The position numbers and the translations under genes are program-made. This document shows, in pieces, positions 16,513 through 25,376 of a DNA stretch of 48,685 nt. Where the stretch lies: NCBI GenBank assembly GCA_964562405.1, contig CAZLTC010000011.1:1-48685 (forward strand), read 5' to 3'. The notes beneath the pieces were generated by a model, which had not been told where the DNA came from, did not search any database, and worked only from the letters and a program-made list of their open reading frames with translations. Source of the stretch: WJLY01 sp964562405. Its GTDB lineage: Bacteria > Joyebacterota > Joyebacteria > Joyebacterales > Joyebacteraceae. Numbering within the stretch: position 1 is the stretch's first letter; every line of letters starts with the position of its first letter.

Positions 16513-17112
16513 TTACGTCGCCAGGCTGAAGGCCAGCGCGCCGACGGCTGCCCCCGCTATGGTCTGCGCCAGGGTATGACGGTCGAGCCTCAGGCGAGAC
16601 CACATCATCGCGGGCGCGCCCACGAGCAGGGGAAGCGACGCGCCGGTGGTCAGCCAGATGAAGACCCCCACGCCGGTCGCGGTCGCGCAGTGCACGCTTA
16701 TCTTCCAGCGCAGCGTGATGCCGAAGATGACCACGGCCTGAACGAGGAAGAGCCCTCCCAGGTCGGCCATCTTGTACGGGGCCGGGCCCAGCCTGAGGAG
16801 CACCCACGCGGTCAGCATGCACACCACTGTGAAGACCTGGGGAACGATGCGCTGCCCTCGCTCGGGGATGTCGATGTCACTCACGGCACCCCTGTGAAAC
16901 TCCCACAGCAGGTACCCAAGCGGAGCCAGCACGGAGATGAGCACGTAGGCAGAGGCCCACTTCCAGGCACCCGGCTCCGGGGCCGCCACCGCGACAAGTA
17001 TCACGGCCAGCAGGACGAGCGAGGGCGGGCTTGCCGCGAACGAGACCCCGAGCGCCAGCCTCCTGTCCCAGTTCCGCGTGGCCTTGTCACCGGCCGACGC
17101 GCCCTGCGTCAT
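16513..17112 (-). CDS. PAP2-like integral membrane protein
   Basis: 199 residues from ATG at 17112 (a GTG 33 bases upstream is also possible). Five or six hydrophobic helices. The C-terminal half carries PAP2-type phosphatase motifs: K-I-S-V-H-C (motif with Ser-x-His) and W-S-R-L-R-L-D-R-H-T (SR...H), followed by AQTIAGAAVGA. The usual first motif KxxxxxxRP is not obvious, so activity is uncertain. Members act on lipid pyrophosphates or phosphatidate at the membrane. Stands between the TldD/PmbA operon and a convergent exported gene. Confidence 0.65.
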   Translation of the reverse strand: MTQGASAGDKATRNWDRRLALGVSFAASPPSLVLLAVILVAVAAPEPGAWKWASAYVLISVLAPLGYLLWEFHRGAVSDIDIPERGQRIVPQVFTVVCMLTAWVLLRLGPAPYKMADLGGLFLVQAVVIFGITLRWKISVHCATATGVGVFIWLTTGASLPLLVGAPAMMWSRLRLDRHTLAQTIAGAAVGALAFSLAT

Positions 17113-17217
17113 GTCGTCCCCGCGGTCAGGCAATGTGGTTGCCACCTGGTCTCAAAGTCTCTCATCTCGACGAATCTCAGTATAGCCGGCCGCCGGCGCG
17201 CGCACAACGCATCGGTC

Positions 17218-18549
17218 CTATCCCGTGGAGATGCTGACGCCGTCCAGCAGGATGTGAGGAACCGTCTCATCGAAGAGCACTTCCCTCTCCCGGGACACGG
17301 CCGTAGCCCCCGGCATCAGATCGAAGATGTTGCCGGCGATCATCGTACCGCAAAGCGGCTCGGCGAGCCGGCCTCCCCTGATCATGTGGCCGCCCTTCAC
17401 GGATCCGGAGAAGTCTCCACTCACGGGATCCACGTTCCCGGAGAACCTGCTGACGACTATGCCCCTGTCGATCCCCGACACAATGTCGACCAGAGCGGTG
17501 CCGCCCTCGCTCCACACGATGTTCGTGGTGGACACGGTCGGGACGGAGTTCGCGCCTCCCCCCGCGTGACCGGTGCTCGCGAGCCCCTCCCTCCTTGCGG
17601 TGTACGTGTCGTAGAGGAAGTTCCTGAGGATCCCTCCCTCGATGATTGGAAGCACCTTCGGGGACAGCCCCTCCCTGTCGAACGACGTGGTACCCATTCC
17701 GTCCGGAAGAGTCGAGTCGTCGACGACGGTCAGGAGTTCCGAACCCACACGTTCACCGAGCCTCCCTGAGAACTTGCTCATCTCCTTCTGGACGGACGAA
17801 GCGCGCGCGGCGTACGTCACCGGGTACGAGATGATCTCAGCGGCCGCCTTCGGCGCGAGCAGAACCGGTCCAGTGAAGCTCTCCCCCTTCACTGCGCCCA
17901 GTGTCGATACGACGTTGTTCGCGAAGCGGGAGGCCACCGCCACGGGGTCTATCCCGGACGCCATCCTTGAGCACTCAAACTGATAGTCGAACGAGGACAC
18001 GCGCTCCCCCTCGCGGGCCATGCCCATGATAATGCAGTAGAACGCGCTGCCTTCCTCAACCGCGCCGACGCCGCGCGACGAGGCTATCGCCTTGGTGCCC
18101 CGCCTGCCCGCGAGCTCGCCGGAATCTACCGTGACGCGAGGGTCTGTTCCGCGAGCGGTCCTGAGCATGTCGAGAGCCAGTTCGACGGCCTCGTCGACAC
18201 CGAAAGCACCGCGGTCCATGATCCCCTCTCTCGCCGTGAGGGGCGATGGATCGGGAAGCCCGTTGTCCGGGTCGCGCGGTGTCGCGTGGGCGATGCCCAG
18301 TGCCCGCTCGACCGACTCCCTGACGTCCTGCTCGTCGAAGCTGTTGACGTAGGCGAACCCCAGCCCCGATTCCTTGAAGACCCGGATCCCGAGGCCGTCG
18401 CTCCTCGTGCTCTTGGCTATCTGCAGGTCGTTCTTCTGCAGATGCACGTTCACGCTCTCACCGGTGAGGGCGAACGCCTCGGCTTCGTCCGCGCCCGAGT
18501 CGAGCGCCATCTGGACCGTCCGCTCGCACAGCGCCAGGAGTTTTTTCAT
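17218..18549 (-). CDS. pmbA: PmbA (TldE)-family metalloprotease subunit
   Basis: 443 residues from ATG at 18549; the stop of tldD and this ATG share one base (TGATG), so translation is coupled. The N-terminal domain has AEAFALTGESVNVHLQKNDL, and the C-terminal half has the GLS-x-K-VLPIIEGGILRNFLYD element and TGHAGGGANSVPT. TldD and PmbA form a heterodimeric protease that trims modified peptides and unfolded chains. PmbA lacks the zinc HExxxH motif carried by TldD. Targets in this organism are unknown; no RiPP precursor is visible next to the pair. Confidence 0.92.
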   Translation of the reverse strand: MKKLLALCERTVQMALDSGADEAEAFALTGESVNVHLQKNDLQIAKSTRSDGLGIRVFKESGLGFAYVNSFDEQDVRESVERALGIAHATPRDPDNGLPDPSPLTAREGIMDRGAFGVDEAVELALDMLRTARGTDPRVTVDSGELAGRRGTKAIASSRGVGAVEEGSAFYCIIMGMAREGERVSSFDYQFECSRMASGIDPVAVASRFANNVVSTLGAVKGESFTGPVLLAPKAAAEIISYPVTYAARASSVQKEMSKFSGRLGERVGSELLTVVDDSTLPDGMGTTSFDREGLSPKVLPIIEGGILRNFLYDTYTARREGLASTGHAGGGANSVPTVSTTNIVWSEGGTALVDIVSGIDRGIVVSRFSGNVDPVSGDFSGSVKGGHMIRGGRLAEPLCGTMIAGNIFDLMPGATAVSREREVLFDETVPHILLDGVSISTG

Positions 18550-19940
18550 CAGGACCTCCCACCGACTACTACGCTGCACCGCACGTGCGACCCGCCTCCG
18601 TCGACCTTGGCTGGTTGACCCTTCCCGCAATGCCCGCTCCCGATGGCCCACTCGAAATCGCTGCCGACCATGTCCACGCTCGACAACACCTCGAACGCGT
18701 CGCCGGAGATCGTCGCCCCTCGCATGAGCCGGCCGAGCTTGCCCTTCTTGATCTCCCTGGCCTCCTGCACGCCGAACATGAACTCCGCATTGGCGTCGGC
18801 CTGCCCGCTCCCCGCTCCCTCGAGAAGAAACCCGTCGTCGATGCTTGCTATCATGTCGGCAAGAGAGTGCTCACCGGGCTCGATGTACGTGTTGCGCATG
18901 CGGATGATCGGCTCGTCATCGTAGAGCCAGGCACGCGCGTTGCCGGTGGGAGCGACGCCGAAGATCGCCGCCGTCTCGCGGTCGTGAAGGAAGGACCTCA
19001 GTACGCCGCGCTCGATGATGACGGTCCTGCCGGTTGGTACGCCTTCGTCGTCCACCAGGACGATGCCCCCGGCCGCCTCGCCGCCGATGTACGCCGGGCC
19101 GCTGTCGACGAGAGTCACGATGTCGCTCGCAACCATCTGCCCCAGCTTGTCGCTGGCCGCCGACCCCGAGAGCACGAAATCCGCCTCCACGGTGTGGCCC
19201 ACGGCCTCATGGGCCAGCAGACCGACCAGTTCCGGATTCAGTATGACGGTCGCGGCGCCCCCCGGCGCATAGGGCGCGGACAGCAGGTCGACGGCGCTGG
19301 CCGCGGCGCGTTCAGCCACGCGCTCCGGGGTCCACACAGCGAAGAGGTCCGACCAACCACCGGTCACGCCGTTGCCCTTCCAGCCGACGGTCATGTCCCC
19401 ATCCTTCTCGGCCACGGCACTCGCGATGAACTCGAGCTTCGAGTCCTCGATGTGTGCGTCGGCGCCGTCGCTGGACACGATCCACTTCTCGTCCATGATC
19501 TCCGTATAGCGGCACATGGCCGAACATATCGACGGCGACGAGTGCCTGACGCGGGCCTCGGTGTCGACGACCAGCGAGGTCTTCTCCTCGGTCGAACGCT
19601 CGACGACATCCCTCGGGTCACCCGTTCGGAAGTCGCCTACGGCCAGTTCGCAGTCCGCCAGCTTCTCAACGCGGTTCACCTTGCCCGTGGACGACTTACC
19701 GGCGGCGGCGGCGGCCGCCCCGACGGCCTCCTCCACGCCCCGGCGGTCGAGCCTCGTCGTGGCGCAGAAACCCCAGCAGCCGTCCATCAGAACGCGAACA
19801 CCTACGCCTCTCACGCGACGAGACGCCGCCGATTCGACGACGCCCTTGCGGACGACTACCTGGAGCGAGTGCCTGTCGTGAAGACGGAGTTCGACCCAGT
19901 GCTCCGAGTTGCCGGCCACCTCCCTGAGGGTATCGCGCAT
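18549..19940 (-). CDS. tldD: TldD-family zinc metalloprotease subunit
   Basis: 463 residues. The zinc-binding motif HEAVGH (residues 244-249, HExxxH) lies in ELVGLLAHEAVGHTVEADFV, with the expected C-terminal Cys ligand in GSGHCGKGQ. The substrate-cleft strand EDSKLEFIASAVAEKDGD and GAGSGQADANAEFMFGVQEA are typical of the family. It starts 14 bases after the amylase gene and overlaps pmbA by one base. The pair acts in the cytoplasm in known cases. Linkage to a secreted amylase is not a known pairing and may be incidental. Confidence 0.93.
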   Translation of the reverse strand: MRDTLREVAGNSEHWVELRLHDRHSLQVVVRKGVVESAASRRVRGVGVRVLMDGCWGFCATTRLDRRGVEEAVGAAAAAAGKSSTGKVNRVEKLADCELAVGDFRTGDPRDVVERSTEEKTSLVVDTEARVRHSSPSICSAMCRYTEIMDEKWIVSSDGADAHIEDSKLEFIASAVAEKDGDMTVGWKGNGVTGGWSDLFAVWTPERVAERAAASAVDLLSAPYAPGGAATVILNPELVGLLAHEAVGHTVEADFVLSGSAASDKLGQMVASDIVTLVDSGPAYIGGEAAGGIVLVDDEGVPTGRTVIIERGVLRSFLHDRETAAIFGVAPTGNARAWLYDDEPIIRMRNTYIEPGEHSLADMIASIDDGFLLEGAGSGQADANAEFMFGVQEAREIKKGKLGRLMRGATISGDAFEVLSSVDMVGSDFEWAIGSGHCGKGQPAKVDGGGSHVRCSVVVGGRS

Positions 19941-19954
19941 CAGCCATTCTCCAT

Positions 19955-22342
19955 TCAGTTGCCGGCGCCGGTCGGACCGGTCGTCATCAGTCTGGGCACG
20001 TAGAGCGATCCAGAGAGTGGCGGAAGCGTGAGCTCGAACTCGAGACCGTCCTCGCTCACACTCACTGGGACGACGGAGCCATCCAAGAGGTCGTTCATTC
20101 CCTTGAACTCACGCAGTCCCTGTCCGAGCGGACCACTGTAGACGTCGGGACCCAGCGGCACAACAACGGTCGCCTCTCTCGTTCCCGCGTTGATAACGAC
20201 CACGACCTCGCTGCTGTCGTCGCGCCGTCTGAACGCGTAGACCTTCCCGTCGGTCAGAAGGGTCTCGAACCCGCCCCTCACCAGAACCGGGAAGCGCTTC
20301 CTGAGCGAAGCCAGACGCGCGTAGGTGTTGTGCAGACGGGCCTTGTCGCCGTCACGGCTCCATCGCCAATCGAACGGTCTCCGGCAATCGGGATCGCCGC
20401 CGCCCACCATGCCGACCTCGTCCCCGTAGTAGATCGTCGGGACGCCGACGTACGTCATCGAGAAGAGCGCCGCCAGTCTGAGGCGCCTGATGTCCCCTCC
20501 CGCCGTCGTCAGGTACCGCTCGGTGTCGTGACTGTCTATGAGGTTCATCTGCGCCAGCACGCCCTCCTCCGGGTAGATGAGCCTCCCCGGGGCGAGCTCC
20601 CGATCGAACTGCTCGGCCGTAGACTCGCCGCGACACAGGAACCTGAGCACTGGGTCGCGGAAGAACTTGTAGTTCATGACCGCGTCGAAGTAGTTCCCAT
20701 TGACCCACTCCGGCGAGGCTCCCCACAGCTCACCGACGATGTACGCGTCGGGGTTCACCTCGTGCACCCGCTCTCGGAACAACTTCCAGAACCAGAACGG
20801 AACCTCGCCCGCGACATCGAGCCTGTAGCCGTCAACGCCCTCGTCGGCCAGCCAGTACTCGGCGACATCGAGGAGGTGCTCGACGAGCGGCATGTTCGGT
20901 TCGGCGTCAGCGACGTCCTTGGCCGACTGCTCATCCCCGTTCGGACGCGACAGATCGAAGTTGAGATCGGGCATCTGCCCGAAACCCCACCAGCAGTCGT
21001 AGTAGTCGAGGGGATCGGCGGGCGTCGTGGCGATGCCTCCCGGCACCGGCCATTCCTTCCATTCGTACCAGTCCCAGTACTCGGACTGGGTCCCCTTCTC
21101 ACGGCCGTCGACGAATGCCCAGTACGTGTGGCCCGTGTGGTTTATCGCAAGGTCGATGATGACCCTGATCCCCCGCCCATGGCATTCATCTACGAACGCC
21201 TTGAACTCGTCGTTAGTGCCGAAGTGCGGGTCGATCTCCATGTAGCTCGCCGCGTCGTATTTGTGGTTGCTCTTCGACTTGAAGATGGGATTCAGGTAGA
21301 TGATCGTGACCCCGAGCGACTCGAGATAGTCCAGGTTCTTCCTGATCCCCGCAATGTCTCCTCCGTAGAACGAGTTCCAGTCCGGCTTGCCGTCGGTCTT
21401 GTACGGACTGCGCTTGAGGCCGGCCACGTCGTACCAGTCGTCGACCATGTGGAAATACTCGCCGTTCGTCTTGCCCGACGGCGGCAGCTCGCGGACGCCC
21501 TCGTAGTACCACTCGGTGAAGTCGGGATCGTTGGAACGGTCGCCGTTGGCGAAGCGTTCCGGAAAGATCTGATATATGACGCCCTCCTTGACCCAGTCGG
21601 GCGTGGAGAACATCGTCATCGACGATAGGTCCATGTCGAACCACCCGGCGCCCGCGGCGTCAGCCGAGATGCCGCTCCCCCCCAGCCAGAGGCCGGCCGA
21701 CCCATCGAGTATGTGGAATGCGTACGCCGTCGCCGCCGCGGCTGCCAGCGAGTCGACCGTGACCTCGAAGTAGTCATACGTGCCGTCCGTATCCGACGGG
21801 CCCACGGGAGGAAGCGAGCAGACGGTATCGGCCTTGAGCACCAGCTCGACGAGTTCGACGTCGCCGGCCCACGCGCGGACTCGAAGCGTCACGCTCCCGT
21901 CGCGGTTGAGCGAGCGCTCCCACGCGTTCCGGCCGTGCGAGATCCCGTCGGCCATGATCCGGCCGTCCCCACGTTCGATGTCGAGCGCCGGGAACGAATC
22001 GTCCACGTCGATCACCGAGTTCTGACCGCCGTAGCCGTCAGGGTTGAACGAGGTGGCCGTCTCGTCGGTGATCCACTGGCCGTCGGCGACGAACTTGTAC
22101 TGGTAGGTCCCCTCCGCGAGCGGCAGCGTTACCTCGAAACCGTCTGCGGTGCGCCTCATCTCGGTAGCATCCGTGCTCCACTCGTTGAAGGTCCCAGCGA
22201 GGAAGACACGTTCGTAGTGTCTGTCGGGCGAGTAGGTGAACGTCACCTGCTTGAGAGGTGACACGGCGGGCACGCAGCTCGCGGAGGCTGCGGCCAGGAA
22301 GGCGGCCAGCAGAACCACGCCCAAGAGAGTGTTCCTGTTCAC
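19955..22342 (-). CDS. GH13 amylase-family lipoprotein (neopullulanase/cyclomaltodextrinase-like) with N-terminal CBM48
   Basis: 795 residues from GTG at 22342 (GGAGGA upstream). Lipoprotein signal with lipobox ASASC. Residues about 30-110 are an early-set module (VFLAGTFNEWS, then LPLAEGTYQYKFVADGQW), followed by a second beta domain and a GH13 (beta/alpha)8 barrel beginning near GVIYQIFPERFANGDRSND. Catalytic residues: nucleophile Asp509 (DGYRLDVAGE), acid/base Glu538 (IVGELWG), third Asp606 (LIDSHDTERY). Closest in layout to GH13_20/neopullulanase-type enzymes acting on alpha-glucans or cyclodextrins; subfamily not certain. Anchored in the periplasm or on the surface. Heads the operon with tldD and pmbA. 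Confidence 0.9.
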   Translation of the reverse strand: MNRNTLLGVVLLAAFLAAASASCVPAVSPLKQVTFTYSPDRHYERVFLAGTFNEWSTDATEMRRTADGFEVTLPLAEGTYQYKFVADGQWITDETATSFNPDGYGGQNSVIDVDDSFPALDIERGDGRIMADGISHGRNAWERSLNRDGSVTLRVRAWAGDVELVELVLKADTVCSLPPVGPSDTDGTYDYFEVTVDSLAAAAATAYAFHILDGSAGLWLGGSGISADAAGAGWFDMDLSSMTMFSTPDWVKEGVIYQIFPERFANGDRSNDPDFTEWYYEGVRELPPSGKTNGEYFHMVDDWYDVAGLKRSPYKTDGKPDWNSFYGGDIAGIRKNLDYLESLGVTIIYLNPIFKSKSNHKYDAASYMEIDPHFGTNDEFKAFVDECHGRGIRVIIDLAINHTGHTYWAFVDGREKGTQSEYWDWYEWKEWPVPGGIATTPADPLDYYDCWWGFGQMPDLNFDLSRPNGDEQSAKDVADAEPNMPLVEHLLDVAEYWLADEGVDGYRLDVAGEVPFWFWKLFRERVHEVNPDAYIVGELWGASPEWVNGNYFDAVMNYKFFRDPVLRFLCRGESTAEQFDRELAPGRLIYPEEGVLAQMNLIDSHDTERYLTTAGGDIRRLRLAALFSMTYVGVPTIYYGDEVGMVGGGDPDCRRPFDWRWSRDGDKARLHNTYARLASLRKRFPVLVRGGFETLLTDGKVYAFRRRDDSSEVVVVINAGTREATVVVPLGPDVYSGPLGQGLREFKGMNDLLDGSVVPVSVSEDGLEFELTLPPLSGSLYVPRLMTTGPTGAGN

Positions 22343-22384
22343 GGCCCATCCTCCGGTTCCGGGTGCGGATATCGTGAAACATCG

Positions 22385-22413
22385 ATTGTACCGGAGGGAC
22401 ATCCGCCGGGCAA
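22385..22413 (-). promoter_or_regulatory. Promoter of the amylase-tldD-pmbA operon
   Basis: Minus strand TTGCCC (22408-22413), 17-bp spacer, TACAAT (22385-22390), about 40 bases before the GTG. Confidence 0.6.
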
Positions 22414-22438
22414 GAAGGCGTCGTACGGCTGGCGGGCT

Positions 22439-23656
22439 CTAGGTGAGCGGGCTGAAATCGAAGTCCTCGCGGGCCACCGCGTCGCCCCATCGGCCGACGT
22501 CGGCGCGAGATTGGACGAGGGAGTTGAGCCGCTGCACGCCGGCGCGGGAGCCGACCACCATCGCCCCCTGAATCACGCCGTCCTGGACGATGACCTTGCG
22601 GTAGATGCCCGCTTCCCCGTCCTCGTAGACGTGTTCCCGGCAGGACTGGTCCTCGGGGCACTCGGTCGCTCCGGCCGAGAAGACATCGATCCCGGCGATC
22701 TTGAGCGTATTGTAGGAGACGGCCCTCGCCGGCGCGGCGTCCGCAGACCCCGAGATGCTGCCCGCCGCGGCCTCGGCCTGAGAGATGGCTACCGGGATGT
22801 TGCCGCCGATCATTCCCTCGAGCACGGCCACGTCCCCGGCGGCGAACACGTCGGGCACGTTGGTCTTCATCTTCGGGTCGACGACCACCCCGCGACCGAT
22901 CTCGAGACCGCTGTCCCGGAGGAATCCGACCGAGCACTTGACCCCGGTTGAGACGAGCACAAGCTCGCAGGGATAGGTGGTGCCGTCGCTCAGAGAGACG
23001 CCGGTCACCTCTCCGTCACCCTCAATCCGCGACACGCTTGCGGATGTCTGCACCCCTATGCCCAGCCGGTCGACGTCCTTCCGCAGGACGTCGGCTGCGG
23101 CCGCGTCGAGCTGCCTGGGCAGGAGCCAGTCGGCTCCCTCGAGGACCGTGACGCCGAGGCCGGCGTGCTGCAGACCGCGCCCCGCCTCCAGTCCGAGGAG
23201 GCCCCCTCCGATGACCACCGCCCTCTCGGCCCGTGAGGCTCGCTCCTTGACGGCGAGCGCATCGTCCACGGTACGCAGCACGAACACGCCCTTGTTGCCG
23301 GCTCCGTCGATGGGTGGAACGAACGGGTCGGCGCCGCTTGCGATGAGGAGCGAGTCGTACGTGACGCTCCGACCTCCCTCCAGAAGCACCGCGTGAGCGT
23401 CCGGGTTGACGGACAGGACGGGCTCCGAGAGATGCACGCTGATGTGTCGCGAGTCGTACCAGTCGGGAGGGTAGGCGACGATGTCGTCGGCCTGCACGTC
23501 GCCCGCGACGACGTCGGGGAGCCGGGGCCTGTAGTAGTAGAGGTAGGGCTCACGGGTGAACAGGTCGATCGCGGCGTCGGGATCGGCCTTCCGTACGGCG
23601 CGGGCGGCCGTCACACCGGCCACACCCGCGCCAATTATTGCCACGCTCGAGTTCAG
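22439..23656 (-). CDS. FAD/NAD(P)-dependent oxidoreductase, rubredoxin-reductase-like
   Basis: 405 residues if read from CTG at 23656, or 401 from GTG at 23644. GAGGAGG is eight bases before the CTG but about twenty before the GTG, and the extra residues give a normal N-terminus before VAIIGAGVAG. FAD-binding GxGxxG is at the start, a second Rossmann GGGLLGLEAGRGL near residue 150, and the FAD contact VPDVFAAGDVA near 265. This is the NROR/nitrite-reductase-large-subunit-like class. With rubredoxin three bases upstream, the likely role is NAD(P)H-dependent rubredoxin reduction feeding the adjacent ferritin-like enzymes (inference from context). Confidence 0.88.
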   Translation of the reverse strand: MNSSVAIIGAGVAGVTAARAVRKADPDAAIDLFTREPYLYYYRPRLPDVVAGDVQADDIVAYPPDWYDSRHISVHLSEPVLSVNPDAHAVLLEGGRSVTYDSLLIASGADPFVPPIDGAGNKGVFVLRTVDDALAVKERASRAERAVVIGGGLLGLEAGRGLQHAGLGVTVLEGADWLLPRQLDAAAADVLRKDVDRLGIGVQTSASVSRIEGDGEVTGVSLSDGTTYPCELVLVSTGVKCSVGFLRDSGLEIGRGVVVDPKMKTNVPDVFAAGDVAVLEGMIGGNIPVAISQAEAAAGSISGSADAAPARAVSYNTLKIAGIDVFSAGATECPEDQSCREHVYEDGEAGIYRKVIVQDGVIQGAMVVGSRAGVQRLNSLVQSRADVGRWGDAVAREDFDFSPLT

Positions 23657-23659
23657 TTT

Positions 23660-23818
23660 CTACGCCTCCTCGAACTGATCCTTGGTCGCCCCGCATACCG
23701 GACAGACCCAGTCGTCTGGAAGGTCCGCGAAGGACGTGTTGGGCTCGATCCCGTTGTCCGGATCCCCGGATGCGGGGTCGTAGATGTATCCACACACGGT
23801 GCATCTGTACTTCTTCAA
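23660..23818 (-). CDS. Rubredoxin
   Basis: 52 residues from TTG at 23818, with GGAGGTG four bases upstream. Both iron knuckles are intact: C-T-V-C-G-Y near the start and C-P-V-C-G near the end, with the usual PDDWVCP between. A one-iron electron carrier that receives electrons from the flavoprotein downstream and passes them to rubrerythrin-like or other reductases. It sits 13 bases after the rubrerythrin-like gene and three bases before the reductase, so the three are one operon. Confidence 0.96.
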   Translation of the reverse strand: MKKYRCTVCGYIYDPASGDPDNGIEPNTSFADLPDDWVCPVCGATKDQFEEA

Positions 23819-23831
23819 ACCGCACCTCCGA

Positions 23832-24344
23832 TCACTTGCTCTTCTTCGCCAGTCTCTTTCTCAAGTTCCTCAGTCGGTTCGTGATCTCCACTACGTGGCC
23901 CTTCTCCTCCTCGACGAGGCGCTTGAGAGCCTCGCGGGTCTTCTTCTTCCGGGTCGCGGCGTGCGCCTCCGTATAGTAGAGCACGGCGTCCTTCTCTACC
24001 CGCAGCGCGAGTTCCAACGCCTTCTCGGCGTCGTACTTGTGCTTCGCGGACCTCTCCATCTCGGCGATACCGCTGAAGATGCCTCCATCGACGAGTGAAC
24101 AGACGTACTTGGAGACGTCCTTGTCCTGCTCGACCGGCCTCGTGCCCATGCTCCCGACGGTCTCCAGCTCCAGCGACTCGAAGAATGCGAGATGGTTCTT
24201 CTCATCACGAGCGAGACGCCTGAAGACCCTCTTCGTTGCCGCATCGGTGGCCTTCTCTGCCATCTTCGTATAGAAGTCGAGTCCGGCCTCCTCGATGCAC
24301 ATCCCTACGCGGTACACCTCATCCTCGTTCAGGTACTCGATCAT
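23832..24344 (-). CDS. Rubrerythrin-like ferritin-domain protein
   Basis: 170 residues, four-helix bundle. Di-iron ligands appear as Glu in CIEEAGLDFY, D-E-K-N-H (ExxH) in helix 2, Glu in ALRVEKDAVLYY, and E-E-K-G-H (ExxH) in helix 4. The C-terminus is very basic (RLRNLRKRLAKKSK) in place of the rubredoxin domain found in classic rubrerythrin, so the stand-alone rubredoxin encoded next to it probably serves as donor. Likely peroxide reductase or iron-handling protein in the cytoplasm. GGAGG lies five bases before ATG. Confidence 0.88.
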   Translation of the reverse strand: MIEYLNEDEVYRVGMCIEEAGLDFYTKMAEKATDAATKRVFRRLARDEKNHLAFFESLELETVGSMGTRPVEQDKDVSKYVCSLVDGGIFSGIAEMERSAKHKYDAEKALELALRVEKDAVLYYTEAHAATRKKKTREALKRLVEEEKGHVVEITNRLRNLRKRLAKKSK

Positions 24345-24386
24345 GGGGACCTCCGCTGCTCTCTGTCGGGTCCAGGCCCGCCCGGG

Positions 24387-24839
24387 TCAATTGTCTGAGA
24401 GAACGTGCTCGTCGTATTCCTTCTCCAGAGCCAGCTTGTGCTTCGCCTCCTCCTGAGCCAGCAGCTCGAACAGCTTCGACAGCGCCGGCTCGGTCGTATT
24501 CGATGCGAGAATGGTGTAGAGGTTGTGGGCCGCCTCCTCGCGCTTCATCGCTACGCTCAGGACGTCCTGGTAGTCCATGTCCTCGGTGATCTGCGCGTTG
24601 TCGCTGTAGTCGGAGATCCTGAGGTCGGGGATGTCGACGATGTCGGCACCCTCTACCTTGCCGGGGTCTATGCCCATGAGCTTCTGCTTGTGGCGTTCCT
24701 CCTGGGCGGCGAACTCCAGCAGCATCGCCCTGATGTGGGCACGCTTAACGATCCGGCTGGCCGTTGTGTAGGCATTGACGGCCTCCTGCTCCTTTTCTAT
24801 CGCGAACGCCACGACCTCGTCGAACTGCCGTGTGTTCAA
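24387..24839 (-). CDS. Ferritin-like di-iron protein
   Basis: 150 residues from TTG at 24839 (AAGGAGGAG ends three bases upstream; upstream in-frame ATG at 24920 lies before the predicted promoter's start site and is rejected). Ligands: Glu in EKEQEAVNAY, E-E-R-H in helix 2, Glu in MKREEAAHNLY, E-A-K-H in helix 4. Similar in layout to the neighbouring rubrerythrin-like protein but only distantly related in sequence. Probably peroxide or iron detoxification. Leads the antioxidant cluster, 42 bases before the next gene. Confidence 0.85.
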   Translation of the reverse strand: MNTRQFDEVVAFAIEKEQEAVNAYTTASRIVKRAHIRAMLLEFAAQEERHKQKLMGIDPGKVEGADIVDIPDLRISDYSDNAQITEDMDYQDVLSVAMKREEAAHNLYTILASNTTEPALSKLFELLAQEEAKHKLALEKEYDEHVLSDN

Positions 24840-24887
24840 TGACTCCTCCTTGAGTGACTGGAATCGGGTCGAGGAAACGTCCGGAAG

Positions 24888-24916
24888 AGGATAGCGGGAT
24901 GAAGTCACTCGGTCAA
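24888..24916 (-). promoter_or_regulatory. Promoter of the antioxidant cluster
   Basis: Minus strand TTGACC (24911-24916), 17-bp spacer, TATCCT (24888-24893), about 50 bases before the TTG start at 24839. Confidence 0.65.
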
Positions 24917-24922
24917 GCAAAC

Positions 24923-24960
24923 AGAACCGCCGCGGGCCACTCGGGCCGCGCGGCGGTTCT
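24923..24960 (-). terminator. Strong hairpin, terminator of an upstream minus-strand transcript
   Basis: 12-bp stem AGAACCGCCGCG/CGCGGCGGTTCT with further GGCC pairing in the loop. On the minus strand it is followed by GTTTGCTTG. It lies just upstream of the ferritin promoter, where a minus-strand terminator makes sense only if something is transcribed from about 25.0-25.4 kb. Confidence 0.65.
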
Positions 24961-25370
24961 CTGATTTAAGGCCTCCGGAGAAACGATCAAGGGTAGGAGC
25001 AGGGCTGCGGCTGACGCTAGTCATGGCACTCATTTCTAGCCCGTCTTCTCTCGACGTACCCCCAGAGGCCATTGCTCTCCTTACTTATGATTCAGGAACC
25101 GGCAGGTGGGATTCGGATCCCACCGTTCCAACACCTCAACACCACGCTGGCCGGTACGACGACCGGGCAACCGTGTCGAGAGTGAGAGATTGTGGCGCCA
25201 CTGAAAAGAGCAGCTGAAGAGGCCGCGCGGCAACCCGCGCGCTGAAAGGAGAACATCGGGACTTGCCGTCCCCGCCGTGAACTCCGCTGATGCATGCCCA
25301 GATGATTCCCTGGTTCTTGAGCAGGTCGGGGCTTCTCGTCCGGTCGAGAAAGCATCCTTTGGTGGGTACG
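24923..25370 (-). ncRNA. Candidate orphan transcript (possible structured RNA)
   Basis: This is most of a 764-base stretch without a convincing protein gene. A promoter at 25377-25405 and a terminator at 24923-24960 bracket about 450 bases on the minus strand. Inside are local inverted repeats: GGCCTC (24970) with GAGGCC (25065), GGTGGGAT-TCGG-ATCCCACC (25105-25124) flanked by GGAAC/GTTCC, and GCGCGG-CAAC-CCGCGC near 25224. Small open frames exist but have poor starts; one beginning at ATG 25072 has AAGGAG upstream yet runs through the terminator hairpin. It does not match tmRNA, RNase P RNA, SRP RNA or 6S RNA in conserved sequence. Identity unknown. Confidence 0.4.
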
Positions 25371-25376
25371 GTAGAC

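Noticed and set aside
18585..20003. Long open frame on the plus strand antisense to tldD
   Set aside because: GC-rich coding DNA opens long antisense frames. The product lacks any fold signature, while the minus strand carries an intact TldD with its zinc motif.
25095..25129. tRNA-like T-arm (GGTGGGATCCGAATCCCACC on the minus strand)
   Set aside because: No matching acceptor, D or anticodon arms at the right distances; the T-loop lacks the conserved TTC. It is a simple hairpin.
24923..25370. tmRNA, RNase P RNA, 6S RNA or SRP RNA in the gene-poor stretch
   Set aside because: None of the conserved blocks (GAGGAAAGTCC, GGAAGCAGCC, GGGG...TCGAC plus tag frame, 6S closing stem with bubble) is present on either strand.
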